This document shows, piece after piece, positions 39,509-48,481 of a stretch of DNA of 64,000 nt. A model generated the notes under the pieces. The model saw only the letters and a program-made list of their open reading frames with translations, did no database searches and was not told the origin of the DNA. How positions within the stretch are numbered: position 1 is the first letter of the stretch; each line of letters opens with the position of its first letter. Position numbers and translations under genes: made by a program. This DNA comes from Burkholderiales bacterium GJ-E10 (lineage in GTDB: Bacteria > Pseudomonadota > Gammaproteobacteria > Burkholderiales > Burkholderiaceae_F): the NCBI GenBank assembly GCA_000828975.1, contig AP014683.1, positions 2,809,700 to 2,873,699 on the forward strand, given 5' to 3'.

Positions 39509-39534
39509 CCCTCTCCCGCGACGGCGGGAGAGGG
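39509..39534. repeat. REP-like palindrome, copy 2
   Basis: CCCTCTCCCGCG / CGGCGGGAGAGGG, 26 bp with a two-base imperfection in the centre, followed by CGGGGGTGAGGGC. Read on the minus strand this gives the CCCTCACCCCCG prefix found in copies 3 and 4. It lies about 100 bp before the DUF559 gene. Confidence 0.8.
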
Positions 39535-39635
39535 CGGGGGTGAGGGCGGCTGCCATTGCTGCTGTCGACGGTAGTGCCACATACCATCCGGCGACACAAA
39601 CTTCGCGCTTCCCCCGACGCAGCTCCCCATTCCGT

Positions 39636-40037
39636 ATGGAAACACCCCGCCGAACGCCTTCATCGACGAAGGCACGTTCGCTGCGCGCGCAATCCACCGA
39701 CGCCGAACGGCGCCTCTGGCAAGAACTGCGTTCGCGTCGCCTCATGGGATGGCGGTTCCGTCGACAGCAACCGATCGGTCCTTATATCGTCGATTTCGTC
39801 TGCATGGAACAACACCTCATCGTCGAGGTGGACGGCTCACAACATCAGAAAGCATGCCGCTACGACGCTTCGCGGGATGCATTCCTTGGCAAGCGCGGCT
39901 TCGTGGTGATGCGATTCTGGGACAACGAGGTCTTGACGCAGACCGTGGCAGTGCTCGAGCAAATTCGCACGACATCGCTCTTGCGACGACCCTCACCCCC
40001 GCCCTCTCCCGCCTGCGCGGGAGAGGGGGTTTCGTGA
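39636..40037 (+). CDS. DUF559-domain endonuclease-like protein (Vsr-related fold)
   Basis: A 133-residue protein with the DUF559/very-short-patch-repair-like nuclease core: SLRAQSTDAERRLWQELRSR, GWRFRRQQPIGPYIVDFVC and LIVEVDGSQH. Asp53 in VDFVC and Glu64-x-Asp66 in VEVDG fit a PD-(D/E)xK-type active site. ATG at 39636 is chosen because the longer frame before it is read-through of a palindrome. The C-terminal end (PSPPPSPACAGEGVS) is encoded by the next REP-like palindrome, so the gene and repeat are physically fused. Function unknown; flanking repeats suggest mobility or repeat upkeep. Confidence 0.85.
   Translation: METPRRTPSSTKARSLRAQSTDAERRLWQELRSRRLMGWRFRRQQPIGPYIVDFVCMEQHLIVEVDGSQHQKACRYDASRDAFLGKRGFVVMRFWDNEVLTQTVAVLEQIRTTSLLRRPSPPPSPACAGEGVS
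39990..40030. repeat. REP-like palindrome, copy 3
   Basis: ACCCTCACCCCCG followed by the palindrome at 40002-40027 (CCCTCTCCCGCC...GCGGGAGAGGG). It lies inside the 3' end of the DUF559 reading frame. Orientation of the CCCTCACCCC prefix is opposite to that of copy 2, so the two copies form an inverted pair around the gene. Confidence 0.82.
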
Positions 40038-40196
40038 CTTCGAGCAGCCGCTCCTGGCCGGTAGGAGGTCCTCGGATCTCCGATTTCCTCGCCGAAGAGC
40101 GCCCTTCGGCGATTCCGCTGCCGGGGCGGTCCATTCCATATCCCCTCCGGCGCCAGTACCCCGGCCCGCGCGCGGGAAAGCGCGTGCGCGAAGATC

Positions 40197-41285
40197 CTAA
40201 AAGTTGTATCCCAACTGCACCTGCCAGATCGCCGACGGCACGAGTTGCCCATAGTTCCCCGATGCGGGCACGTCCGTGAAGACATGATCGACGATCGGAA
40301 TTTCGACGTTCGCGTACAGCGTGAATTTCCGGAAACTTATCGCCACGCCCGGACCGATCAGCCAGCGCCGGAAGCCGCTGTTGGGCGAGGCCGCCGTGCC
40401 GCTGTCCGGGTCGCGGTAACTGGCCAGGATCTGCATCAGCGGCGCGATATTCTGGAACGGGCCGTGCGCGCCGAGGTTGTATTGCAATCCGGCGGCGGCA
40501 TCGAGTTCGTTGCCCGGGCGGTACGTGCCCGTGGCGCCCGCGCGCTCTAGAAACGCGACGTCGTAGCGCGCCTGGGTGAAGTAGGAGAGCTTCATGTCGC
40601 GCGTCAGAAATCCGACGTGGTAGCCGCCGATCAGCAGATCCGTGCTGCCGGTCCCGGGCAGCGTGTCCCGGTCGTACGCCAGGCCGCCCGTCGTGCCGAG
40701 CCGCGGATTGGCGGGAACGTAGGGACCGGTGTAATTGCCCGTTGGCAGCTTCAGGCCGAAGGTCAATCCGGTCGAGTGATCGGCGGAGAATCCGGAATAG
40801 ACGCCCTGCACCATGGTATCGCCGAGGGCGGTGAGATTGCTCGTGAAGGTCGACCCCGCGGGGTATGCCGTGCCGTCTCCGGTCGAGGTGAACGCGCGCT
40901 GGAAGATCGGCATCTCGGCCATCACGCCCCAGTCGGCGTTGAACATGTACTGCGCGCCCAGCGTGTAGAAGCTGGTGCGGATGGCCTTGTCTCCATTCGT
41001 GGAGGCGGGCGCATAGGAGCTGCCGACGCGGTTCTTGTTCTGGTTCATGAAGTCGTAGCGCAGCCAGGCACTCCAGCCGGACTCGGAGGAATTCGGAAAC
41101 GCGTTCGTCGCCCCCAGGTCGAAGATGTCGCAACCGCAGGCGCAGGCCTCGGCCGCGCCGGGAACCAGCGCGGCGACCAGTGCGACGGCCAGGACCGCCG
41201 TGACCGCGTGAAGGCGGACTCCGCGGCCGGCAGGACCGGACGACGCGGAAAAACGCCGATGACGGCGCGAAGAAACCCGAGACAT
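40197..41285 (-). CDS. outer-membrane beta-barrel protein with CACGC N-terminal motif
   Basis: A 362-residue predicted outer-membrane channel. A signal peptide (HAVTAVLAVALVAALVPGAAEA) precedes a mature N-terminus ACACGCDIFDLG, three cysteines within five residues, which may bind metal or carry a cofactor. The rest shows alternating beta strands (TSFYTLGAQYMFNADWGVMAEMPIF, LTFGLKLPTGNYTG) and ends in the aromatic YNF expected for outer-membrane proteins. An upstream in-frame ATG at 41312 would add nine residues. Substrate not known. Codon use matches the chromosome core. Confidence 0.8.
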   Translation of the reverse strand: MSRVSSRRHRRFSASSGPAGRGVRLHAVTAVLAVALVAALVPGAAEACACGCDIFDLGATNAFPNSSESGWSAWLRYDFMNQNKNRVGSSYAPASTNGDKAIRTSFYTLGAQYMFNADWGVMAEMPIFQRAFTSTGDGTAYPAGSTFTSNLTALGDTMVQGVYSGFSADHSTGLTFGLKLPTGNYTGPYVPANPRLGTTGGLAYDRDTLPGTGSTDLLIGGYHVGFLTRDMKLSYFTQARYDVAFLERAGATGTYRPGNELDAAAGLQYNLGAHGPFQNIAPLMQILASYRDPDSGTAASPNSGFRRWLIGPGVAISFRKFTLYANVEIPIVDHVFTDVPASGNYGQLVPSAIWQVQLGYNF

Positions 41286-41344
41286 GATGCGACCCTGCGT
41301 GGAATGGGACATGGCCGCGCATGCTATCGGGGACCGGCACGTTT

Positions 41345-41371
41345 GCCGATGCGACAGATTGTCGCATCGGC
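41345..41371 (-). terminator. 12-bp inverted repeat downstream of trHb gene
   Basis: GCCGATGCGACA, loop GAT, TGTCGCATCGGC. It lies 31 bp past the haemoglobin stop and before the outer-membrane protein gene. No T-run follows. Probably a T-less terminator. Confidence 0.6.
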
Positions 41372-41401
41372 CGGCGGACGGGCCCCGCCGCCCGTCACAT
41401 C

Positions 41402-41866
41402 TCAGCGATTGCGCAGGAAATCCGCGGTCTTGAAGAACGCTGCGATGAGCTGCGCGCGCAGGCGCTCGTCGGCGACTTCCTCGGTCAGCGCGCGCGTCAT
41501 GCAGGCCATCCAGGCATCCCGCTCGGCGTCGCCGACCGGAAACGGCATGTGCCGCTGACGCAGGCGGGGATGGCCGAAGCGCTCCGCATAAAGCGGCGGT
41601 CCGCCGAGCCAGCCGGACAGGAACAGGAAGAACCGCTCCTTCGTTTCCGCGAGGTCCGCCGGGTGCAGCGCGCGGACGTCCCGCGCCTGCGGCAGTTCCT
41701 CCATGAGCTGGTAGAACCGCTCCACCAGCCGGCGCACCGCGGCCTCGCCGCCGATCGCATCGTAGTGCGGATTTCCTCCGGGGACGATCGGCGCCGGGCG
41801 TCCGCTCGACGGAGCCTGGGGCACGTCGACGGCGCCGATTCCCCGGTTTCGATTCTGTTCCTGCAT
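41402..41866 (-). CDS. group II truncated haemoglobin (trHbO-like)
   Basis: A small haem protein, 154 residues. The globin core shows HYDAIGGEAAVRRLVERFYQLMEE, LFLFLSGWLGGPPLYAERFGHPRLRQRHMPFPVG and AWMACMTRAL; His in FGHPRLR is the proximal haem ligand. trHbO proteins bind O2 and NO and are linked to NO resistance or oxygen supply. The start at 41866 (MQEQNRNRG) is the first ATG; a TTG upstream in frame is less likely. Reading in the same direction as cca but separated from it by about 80 bp. Confidence 0.88.
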   Translation of the reverse strand: MQEQNRNRGIGAVDVPQAPSSGRPAPIVPGGNPHYDAIGGEAAVRRLVERFYQLMEELPQARDVRALHPADLAETKERFFLFLSGWLGGPPLYAERFGHPRLRQRHMPFPVGDAERDAWMACMTRALTEEVADERLRAQLIAAFFKTADFLRNR

Positions 41867-41944
41867 GGCCCGGCAACACTCCTTCCTGTGTGGAACCAAA
41901 CGATACCGCCTGGTCTCGACGACACGCGCGCTCCCGCGCCGACG

Positions 41945-43045
41945 CTATGCCGCGGCGATTGCGGTGCGCCGCGCTGCGGCGATCGCGGCGGCGATCGCGC
42001 GCGCATCCGGGCCCGCCCGGGCGGCGACCGCGCCGGCATCGACCGATGCCGCGGCGGCGGCGGCCGCACGCCAGCGTCCGCCATCGAGCCCATCCAGCGC
42101 ATGCATCGCCTCGAGCAGGCGCGCGAACCGCTCCGGTCGCCGCAGGGCATCGGCGCGCTCCAGCACCGCCAGGATCCGCCCCGCGCCGCCTTCGCCGCGC
42201 GCCGGCTCGGCGCGCAGATCCGACCGCAGGTCGTGCAGCAGGCGCGCGAGCTGGATCGAATCGGCGTCCGCGCGCAGGCGACCCAGCCAGGCGCGCAGGG
42301 CCTCGGCCGATCGCGCGCAGGATGCCAGCACGGCGAACCGCACCGCCAGCGGGGCGGCGGCCGCGGCTGCGCGATCCAGGGCCGCCAGCACACCGTCGGT
42401 CGGCGCCAGCTCGGGGGCGATGCGCGCCAGCATCCCCGTGGCGGCAAGCACCTCGAACATGCGCGCCGGGCGGTCTTCCATCAACCCGCGCGCGATCTCC
42501 TGCCACACCCGCTCCGGCACCAGCGCATCCGCTTCCCCGCCGGCGACCATGACGCGCGCCAGCGCCAGGGTCTCGGGCGCGATCGTAAAATCCGCGAACC
42601 GCGCGGCGAACCGGGCAAGACGCAGGATGCGCACCGGGTCCTCGACGAACGCCGGCCCGACATGGCGCAGAACGCGCGCGCGCAAGTCCGCCAGGCCGCC
42701 GTATGGATCGATCACCTCCCCGGCGGCATCGAACGCCATCGCGTTGATCGTGAGGTCGCGGCGGGCGAGGTCCTGCTCGAGCGTGACATCCGGCGCGGCG
42801 TGCACGACGAACCCCCGATACCCCGGCGCGGTCTTGCGTTCCGTGCGCGCCAGCGCGGTTTCCTCCCGCGTCTGCGGATGCAGGAATACCGGAAAGTCGC
42901 GGCCGACGGGCTGGTAGCCCTGCGCGACCATTTCCTCCGGGGTCGCCCCGACCACCACCCAGTCCCGATCGCCATGGCGCACCGGGTATCCCATGCGTTC
43001 CAGCAGACGGTCGCGCACCCAGCCGCCGACGACGTACGCCTTCAC
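41945..43045 (-). CDS. cca: CCA tRNA nucleotidyltransferase lacking a canonical HD motif
   Basis: Adds or repairs the 3' CCA of tRNA. The 366-residue protein has the class II head: GGWVRDRLL, the metal-binding Asp26-x-Asp28 in [24 protein letters not shown] and [16 protein letters not shown]. The phosphohydrolase HD domain is shortened: where E. coli has a THDLGK stretch, this protein reads [12 protein letters not shown] (about 239-250), and the total is about 45 residues shorter than the E. coli enzyme. CCA addition should be intact while 2',3'-cyclic phosphatase and 2'-phosphatase activity is probably lost. GTG start overlaps lplT by four bases with GGAGGG just upstream. Confidence 0.88.
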   Translation of the reverse strand: MKAYVVGGWVRDRLLERMGYPVRHGDRDWVVVGATPEEMVAQGYQPVGRDFPVFLHPQTREETALARTERKTAPGYRGFVVHAAPDVTLEQDLARRDLTINAMAFDAAGEVIDPYGGLADLRARVLRHVGPAFVEDPVRILRLARFAARFADFTIAPETLALARVMVAGGEADALVPERVWQEIARGLMEDRPARMFEVLAATGMLARIAPELAPTDGVLAALDRAAAAAAPLAVRFAVLASCARSAEALRAWLGRLRADADSIQLARLLHDLRSDLRAEPARGEGGAGRILAVLERADALRRPERFARLLEAMHALDGLDGGRWRAAAAAAASVDAGAVAARAGPDARAIAAAIAAARRTAIAAA

Positions 43046-44301
43046 GACCGTCCCTCCGGCACCCCGGACCGGGCGACCGCGAGCGCCGCCCGGCGCCGCA
43101 GGCTGCCGATCCGCGCGAACCAGACCACGGCGATGCTCGCCGAGAGCGCGATCCCGAAGCCGACCGCGATCGTCGGCACCGGCACGCCGATCCGGACAGC
43201 CGCTGCATATCCGCCGACCATCAGCAACATCAGCAGGTTTTCCGCCAGATTCTGGATCGCCACGGCATGGCCCGATCCGACGCTTTCCCGTCCGGCTTCC
43301 TGCAGCAGGGCGTTGAGCGGCACCACGAAGAACCCGCCTGCGGCGCCGACGAACCCCATGAGCGCAAATGCGAGCACGACGCCGTGCGTTCCCGCCAGCA
43401 GGCACACCGCCGCGCCGATCGCAACGCCCGCCGGCATCGCGCGCTCCGGCCTGGCCAGCGTGACGAAGCGCGCCGCCAGCGCCGCGCCCAGCACGATGCC
43501 GCCGGCAACCGCCCCGTTCAAGTACGCCGGCATACGGTTGTCGGCAATGCCCAGCGCGATCGGCACCCAGGCCACCAGCAGGAAGCGCAGGGTCGCGCCC
43601 GCCCCCCAGAACAGGCTGGTTCCGGCGACGGAGAATCGGGCATCGGCGCTGCCGAACAACGCGCGGACCGCCCGCGCGAAATCGCGCAGGATCCCCCGCA
43701 GCGCCATGCCGTCGAAGCCGTGGGCGGGCGCAAGCCGCGGAATCGCCAGATTGGCGAGCAGCGCGGCGCCGTAGCAGGCCACCACCGCCCACAGCGCGCC
43801 GGCGACGCTCCAGTCCGCCAGGACGCCGCCCGCGACCGCGCCGATCAGGATCGCAGCGATCGTCGATCCCTCCATCCAGCCATTGGCGGCGACCAGACGA
43901 TCCGGGTCGACCAGTTCGGAAAGAATGCCGTACTTCGCCGGCGAATAGGCGGCTGCGCCGATCCCGACCACGCCATAGGCGACGAAGGCGTTCGCGCCGA
44001 GCGTCATGGCCAGCGCCCCCAGCAGCTTCCCGGCATTGGCCAGCAGCATCGCACGGCCCTTGGGGATGGCATCGGCAAGGGGTCCCGCAAACGGCGCCAG
44101 CACGATGTACGCGGCGATGAAAGACTCCTGCAGCGCAGGTTCCGTCCAGGCCGGATAGTGCCCCCGCTTGAGCAGCGCCAGAGCGGCGAACAGCAACGCG
44201 TTGTCGGCCAGCGCCGAAAGAAACTGGGCGATCAGCACCGCCGCCATGCCGCGGGACGAAATCGTGCGGAAAATGGGCGCTCCCATTTTCCGCACGCTCA
44301 C
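43042..44301 (-). CDS. lplT: lysophospholipid transporter LplT (MFS)
   Basis: An inner-membrane flippase that brings lysophospholipids back for re-acylation. The 419-residue protein has the LplT opening [27 protein letters not shown] and about twelve membrane segments. A GTG at 44301 overlapping the epimerase stop (GTGA) gives the length of E. coli LplT; starts at 44286 or 44247 are possible. A long inverted repeat lies over the first codons. No aas acyltransferase gene, its usual partner, is in the window. Confidence 0.88.
   Translation of the reverse strand: MSVRKMGAPIFRTISSRGMAAVLIAQFLSALADNALLFAALALLKRGHYPAWTEPALQESFIAAYIVLAPFAGPLADAIPKGRAMLLANAGKLLGALAMTLGANAFVAYGVVGIGAAAYSPAKYGILSELVDPDRLVAANGWMEGSTIAAILIGAVAGGVLADWSVAGALWAVVACYGAALLANLAIPRLAPAHGFDGMALRGILRDFARAVRALFGSADARFSVAGTSLFWGAGATLRFLLVAWVPIALGIADNRMPAYLNGAVAGGIVLGAALAARFVTLARPERAMPAGVAIGAAVCLLAGTHGVVLAFALMGFVGAAGGFFVVPLNALLQEAGRESVGSGHAVAIQNLAENLLMLLMVGGYAAAVRIGVPVPTIAVGFGIALSASIAVVWFARIGSLRRRAALAVARSGVPEGRS
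44264..44295 (-). repeat. 14-bp inverted repeat over the lplT start region
   Basis: GTGCGGAAAATGGG, loop CGCT, CCCATTTTCCGCAC, perfect over both arms. It covers codons 3-13 of lplT and starts three bases beyond the epimerase stop codon. It includes the alternative ATG start at 44286, so the hairpin could limit lplT translation or mark a weak terminator between the two genes. Confidence 0.7.
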
Positions 44302-45272
44302 CCGTGTCTCGCCTGCGCGCGGAACCCGTCCATCCGCGTGCGCGGATGCAGACCGGCAAGATACAGCGCCGCCTCCGGCTCCATCGGAGCGGGCCGGATC
44401 CCCAGTTCCGCGGCCGGGCGATAGGGCTGCGTGCCGGCCACGTTGTCGACGCTCAGGCTGTCGAGGTTGTCGCGGGTGAGGGGCGGTTCCCCCGGCAGGA
44501 GTTCGAGAGCGTCGGCCAGCAGGTAGGCGAGGAAGTCGGGAAGGCCGATCACCGGCCGCCGGTGGCCCGACGCCCGCGCGGCGAACTGCACCAGCCGCCG
44601 CAACGAATACACGGTAGGTCCGCACAATTCGTAGGTCTTGCCGAATGTCGCCTGCGCGTCGAGGGCGTTGCCGATCGCCGCCGCCACATCCTCGACCCAG
44701 ACGGGCTGCAGTCGCGCGTCCGGCCGGCCGAGCAGCAGGACGGGCAGGCAGGCGGCGAGCTCGGCAAACCGATTGAGGAACCGGTCGCCGTCGCCGAACA
44801 CCACCGAAGGCCGGAAGATCGTCGTGCCGGCCGGGCCGGCACTGCGGACGATGTCTTCGCCGTCCCCCTTGCTGCGGAGGTAGGCGGAAGGCCCGTTGCC
44901 GTCGGCGCCCAGGGCGCTGACATGGACCAGCCGCTCGATGCCGCGCGCCTTGCACGCCGCGGTGAGGCGGCGGGGCAGATCGACATGCACGGCGCAGAAC
45001 CAGCGCCCGTAGGGATGCTGGGTGCCGGGATCGTGCAGGATGCCGACGAGATTGATGACTGCGTCGCACCCCATGAGCAGGCGATCGAGCGCTGCCGGAT
45101 CATGGATGTCGGCCTCGACGATCTCGACGGTGGGCAGCACGGCGAGCTCGCGCGCCTGCGTCAGCCGCCGCGTTGCGACGCGCACCCGGCGCCCCTCCGC
45201 CGCAAGGCGATCGACGACCGAACGACCGAGAAAACCGGTCCCTCCGAGAACGAGGATATTCTGGTAGCGCAT
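44298..45272 (-). CDS. NAD-dependent epimerase/dehydratase, complex I NDUFA9 subunit family
   Basis: A 324-residue atypical short-chain dehydrogenase. Its Rossmann motif is [49 protein letters not shown] carries the Tyr-x3-Lys equivalent (YLRSK); [18 protein letters not shown] is typical for NDUFA9-like proteins. In mitochondria this subunit is part of complex I, but bacterial homologues are stand-alone and their substrate is unknown. Its end overlaps the lplT start. Confidence 0.85.
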   Translation of the reverse strand: MRYQNILVLGGTGFLGRSVVDRLAAEGRRVRVATRRLTQARELAVLPTVEIVEADIHDPAALDRLLMGCDAVINLVGILHDPGTQHPYGRWFCAVHVDLPRRLTAACKARGIERLVHVSALGADGNGPSAYLRSKGDGEDIVRSAGPAGTTIFRPSVVFGDGDRFLNRFAELAACLPVLLLGRPDARLQPVWVEDVAAAIGNALDAQATFGKTYELCGPTVYSLRRLVQFAARASGHRRPVIGLPDFLAYLLADALELLPGEPPLTRDNLDSLSVDNVAGTQPYRPAAELGIRPAPMEPEAALYLAGLHPRTRMDGFRAQARHG

Positions 45273-45382
45273 CGCGTACGTCTATGAGGAAAAGAACGAC
45301 AGATTGTAAATGGTGCCCAACGGGAGAAGTCCGCGGAGAACCTCGCGGAGCGCCGCCGGGCCCATCCTCCGCCCTTCCGCCG

Positions 45383-47482
45383 TCATGGCAGGTCCGCGGC
45401 GGGAACCGGCTCCGGCGTGACCGTCGCCAGCAGCGTCTTGAGCGGAACCGGCCTGCGACCGAGCAAGGTTTCGTAGACGGTGGTGTTGAACAGCACCTTC
45501 TGCACGTAGCCGCGCGTCTCGTCCACCGGGATCGCCTCGGCGAACAGCGCTCCGGACACGGGATGGGTCAGGGACGCGCGCCAGCGCCGCACCGCGTGCG
45601 GACCGGCGTTGTAGGCCGCCGACGCCAGCAACGGCATGCCGCCCTGATCGTCGTAGACGAGCTTGAGGTATTCGGTGCCGAGCTTCAGATTGGTCTCGAC
45701 GTCGGACACGTGATCGGGGCGGAATGCCGTCATCCCCATCCGGTGAGCGACGTAGCGCGCGGTCGACGGCATCAGCTGCATCAGGCCGATCGCCCCGGTC
45801 CTCGAATACACCCGCTGGATGAATCGCGATTCCTGGCGGATCAGCCCGTAGACCCACGCCGGATCCAGATCGCGCGTCGATGCGTCGCGGGTCAGCAGGT
45901 CTTGATACGGCATCGGAAACTGCTGCGCCAGATCGATCCCGCCACGGATCCGCTCCGAAGACGCGATCATGCGATCGAGCAGCCCCCAGCGCCGCCCCAG
46001 TTCGGCCGCCGCGCGCAGGGTCTTGTCATCCATGCCGTGCAGCGCCCAGCTCCACTCGGCGTTGCCAAACCAGCGCAGATCCATGTCGTAAAGCTTGCGC
46101 GCGCGCAGAAACCCGGCGCGTCGCGCCAGCTCGTCGACGAGCCGCGGATCGGGTGCGGGTTGCCGGGGAAATGCGCGCGGCGGCAAGCCGAGGTCCTCGG
46201 CGGCGAGCGCGCCGTAATAGTCGAACCGGCGGGCGAGGCGGCGCAGCACGGCGCGCCCTGCGGACCCCTGCCCCAGGGCGATCCGCGCCTGTGCGTCCCA
46301 GTACACCCAGTTCGGCTGCTCCCGCAGCCGGGGAGGCAGCGCCGCGATCGCCCGGCGCAGCGCCTGCCAGGTCGACCGGCTGCCGTATCGGGAACCCCGG
46401 CCGATCCGCCGGGACGCGGGCGCCGGCGGATCGCCGAGTCCGCGCCGGTTCGGATTGAAACCTACGCTGGCGCCCTGCCAAAGCGCGGCACGCACCCGCG
46501 CTGTCAGCACCGCATCAGCCTGCATCGCGTCGGGCCCCATGCCGAGACGCTTGCCGCCGCGGGCGAACCAGCGCGACGCCTGCGGCATCCAGCGGGTTTC
46601 CGCCAGGGTCGCGATCCGGCCCCAGACCGCCGCGCGCTCGTCGGCGCTGAAACGCCGGTCGACGCGTGCCGCATACCACGCGGCACGGTCCGGCGCCGCT
46701 CGCGCCAGCGCGACGAGCGCCAGGGCGAGCATCGGGTGGGGAATGCGGTCGAGATGCGCGCGGTGGCGGCCGAACCAGATTCCCGGACCGCTCAGGATGC
46801 GGCGGACCGACCGCGCCTCCCAACGTGGCAGGCGCGCATCGGCCACCCGCACCGCCGGCGTGAACTGGCGGCTTTCCTCGAGCGCCATCAGGCGCGCCCA
46901 GACCGGCATCGCGCCGTCGTCGAGAAGGCGGTTTGCGAGCGCCGAACAGGCTTCGCCGCCGGGATTGGCGACGTTGGCCAGCACGCGTCGCGCCGCCAGG
47001 GCGACTTGCTTGCGGCGGGCGGGCGCGGACTGGTCATAGCTTGCCAACCAGGAGGCGCAGACGAGTTGTGAGTCGGTGATCACGCCGCCGAGCGTGGGCC
47101 GCAACTTCTCGAACGCGGCGAAGTCGCCCTTGCGCGCCAGGGCCATCAGCCAGTCGGCGCGCATGCGCGCGGCGAGCGGCGTGTCGGCATAGCGCTGCAG
47201 GAACGCCTGCGCCGCGGTGTCGTCGTACTCCGGCCCGCGCAGGCGCAACTCCGCCTGCCAATAGGCGACGTAAGGAGCGAGGATGCTTCCCGCGGCGTGG
47301 GGCGCCAGGTCGTTGACGCGATCGAGATCGCCCTCGGCAGCGGCGTCGTGGATCTGCAGCACGACCCGATCGGCATCCGTGAGGTCACTCGCCGGGTCGG
47401 CGGCCGCGGTGGCGACCAGGGACGCCGCCAGGGCGAGGCCTGCGACCGCGGCGAAAACTCCGCGAACAATCCGCTCCCGCAC
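45383..47482 (-). CDS. slt: soluble lytic murein transglycosylase Slt
   Basis: A periplasmic enzyme that cuts glycan strands of peptidoglycan to form 1,6-anhydro ends. The 699-residue protein has a signal peptide (IVRGVFAAVAGLALAASLVATAAA), a long alpha-helical superhelical U/L domain, and a C-terminal SLT lysozyme-like domain with the catalytic Glu in GLIRQESRF, then GAIGLMQLMPSTA and AAYNAGPHAVRRW. Length and layout fit Slt70. A GTG at 47482 is the best start. Lies between the epimerase gene and metF, all on one strand. Confidence 0.92.
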   Translation of the reverse strand: MRERIVRGVFAAVAGLALAASLVATAAADPASDLTDADRVVLQIHDAAAEGDLDRVNDLAPHAAGSILAPYVAYWQAELRLRGPEYDDTAAQAFLQRYADTPLAARMRADWLMALARKGDFAAFEKLRPTLGGVITDSQLVCASWLASYDQSAPARRKQVALAARRVLANVANPGGEACSALANRLLDDGAMPVWARLMALEESRQFTPAVRVADARLPRWEARSVRRILSGPGIWFGRHRAHLDRIPHPMLALALVALARAAPDRAAWYAARVDRRFSADERAAVWGRIATLAETRWMPQASRWFARGGKRLGMGPDAMQADAVLTARVRAALWQGASVGFNPNRRGLGDPPAPASRRIGRGSRYGSRSTWQALRRAIAALPPRLREQPNWVYWDAQARIALGQGSAGRAVLRRLARRFDYYGALAAEDLGLPPRAFPRQPAPDPRLVDELARRAGFLRARKLYDMDLRWFGNAEWSWALHGMDDKTLRAAAELGRRWGLLDRMIASSERIRGGIDLAQQFPMPYQDLLTRDASTRDLDPAWVYGLIRQESRFIQRVYSRTGAIGLMQLMPSTARYVAHRMGMTAFRPDHVSDVETNLKLGTEYLKLVYDDQGGMPLLASAAYNAGPHAVRRWRASLTHPVSGALFAEAIPVDETRGYVQKVLFNTTVYETLLGRRPVPLKTLLATVTPEPVPAADLP

Positions 47483-47520
47483 CCCGCAGGGGCCGCGGGG
47501 ATGCAGGACCCCGGCCGGAC

Positions 47521-48402
47521 TCAAGCCCCCGCTGCAGCGGACGGGAACGCGTCCGACGTCGGCACCGGCAGTCGCAGCCGGCGCCAGAGTTCGGTGGTCG
47601 CGTGCGCGGCGTTCATCGTATAAAAATGGAGCCCGGGAGCTCCATGCGCAAGCAGACGTTCGCATAACGTGGTCACGACATCGAGGCCGAACGCGCGAAT
47701 CGAGTCCCGATCGTCGCCGAAGCTTTCGAGGCGGCGCCGGATCCAGCGCGGAATCTCCGCGCCGCAACTGTCGGAGAACCGCGCAAGCTGCGAAAAATTC
47801 GTGATCGGCATCACCCCGGGGACGATCGGTACCGTGCACCCTGCGCGCGCGGCCTCGTCGACGAAGCGCAGGTATGCGTCGCCATTGTAGAAGTATTGCG
47901 TGATCGCCGAGTCCGCACCGGCCTGCACCTTTGCCACGAAATGACGAAGGTCTTCGGCCGGGGAGCGCGCCTGCGGGTGCATCTCGGGATAGGCGGCGAC
48001 CTCGATGTGGAACGCGTCGCCGAACTCCGCGCGAACGAACGCCACCAGGTCGGCCGCATACCGGAAGTCGCCGTTCGACGCCGCCATGCCGGACGGCAGA
48101 TCGCCACGCAGCGCGACGATCCGGCGAATGCCGGCGGCGCGATACGTTTCGAGCAAGTCGCGCAGTTCCACGCGGGAACTGGCGATGCAGGACAGGTGCG
48201 GCACCGCGCGCAGGCCGGCGCGATGGATCTCGAGAGCGGTGCTCAAGGTTCCTTCGCGCGTCGACCCGCCCGCCCCGAAAGTCACCGAGTAGTAGGCGGG
48301 GCCGAGCCGGGCCAGTTCGGCCCGGGTGGCACGGAGCTTCTCCACCCCCTCGGCGGTACGGGGCGGGGAAAATTCGACGCTGAAAATGCAGTTGTCATGC
48401 AT
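47521..48402 (-). CDS. metF: methylenetetrahydrofolate reductase
   Basis: FAD enzyme that reduces methylene-THF to methyl-THF, the methyl donor for MetE. The 293-residue protein has FSVEFSPPRTAEGVEKL, SVTFGAGGSTREGTL, RIVALRGDLP, QYFYNGDAYLRFVDEA and PGVMPITNFSQLARFSD, all classical MetF segments. It follows ahcY on the same strand after a REP-like palindrome, so both are probably expressed from the SAH-riboswitch promoter. Confidence 0.96.
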   Translation of the reverse strand: MHDNCIFSVEFSPPRTAEGVEKLRATRAELARLGPAYYSVTFGAGGSTREGTLSTALEIHRAGLRAVPHLSCIASSRVELRDLLETYRAAGIRRIVALRGDLPSGMAASNGDFRYAADLVAFVRAEFGDAFHIEVAAYPEMHPQARSPAEDLRHFVAKVQAGADSAITQYFYNGDAYLRFVDEAARAGCTVPIVPGVMPITNFSQLARFSDSCGAEIPRWIRRRLESFGDDRDSIRAFGLDVVTTLCERLLAHGAPGLHFYTMNAAHATTELWRRLRLPVPTSDAFPSAAAGA

Positions 48403-48408
48403 GAGGCA

Positions 48409-48444
48409 CCCTCACCCCCACCCTCTCCCGCGCGCGGGAGAGGG
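48409..48444. repeat. REP-like palindrome, copy 4
   Basis: CCCTCACCCCCA (48409-48420) directly followed by the 24-bp palindrome CCCTCTCCCGCG / CGCGGGAGAGGG (48421-48444). Lies between metF and ahcY, where it may act as an mRNA-stabilising or attenuating hairpin within the operon. Confidence 0.82.
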
Positions 48445-48481
48445 GGTTTGTGTTCCCGGTTTGCGAAGGGGGATCCGCGCA

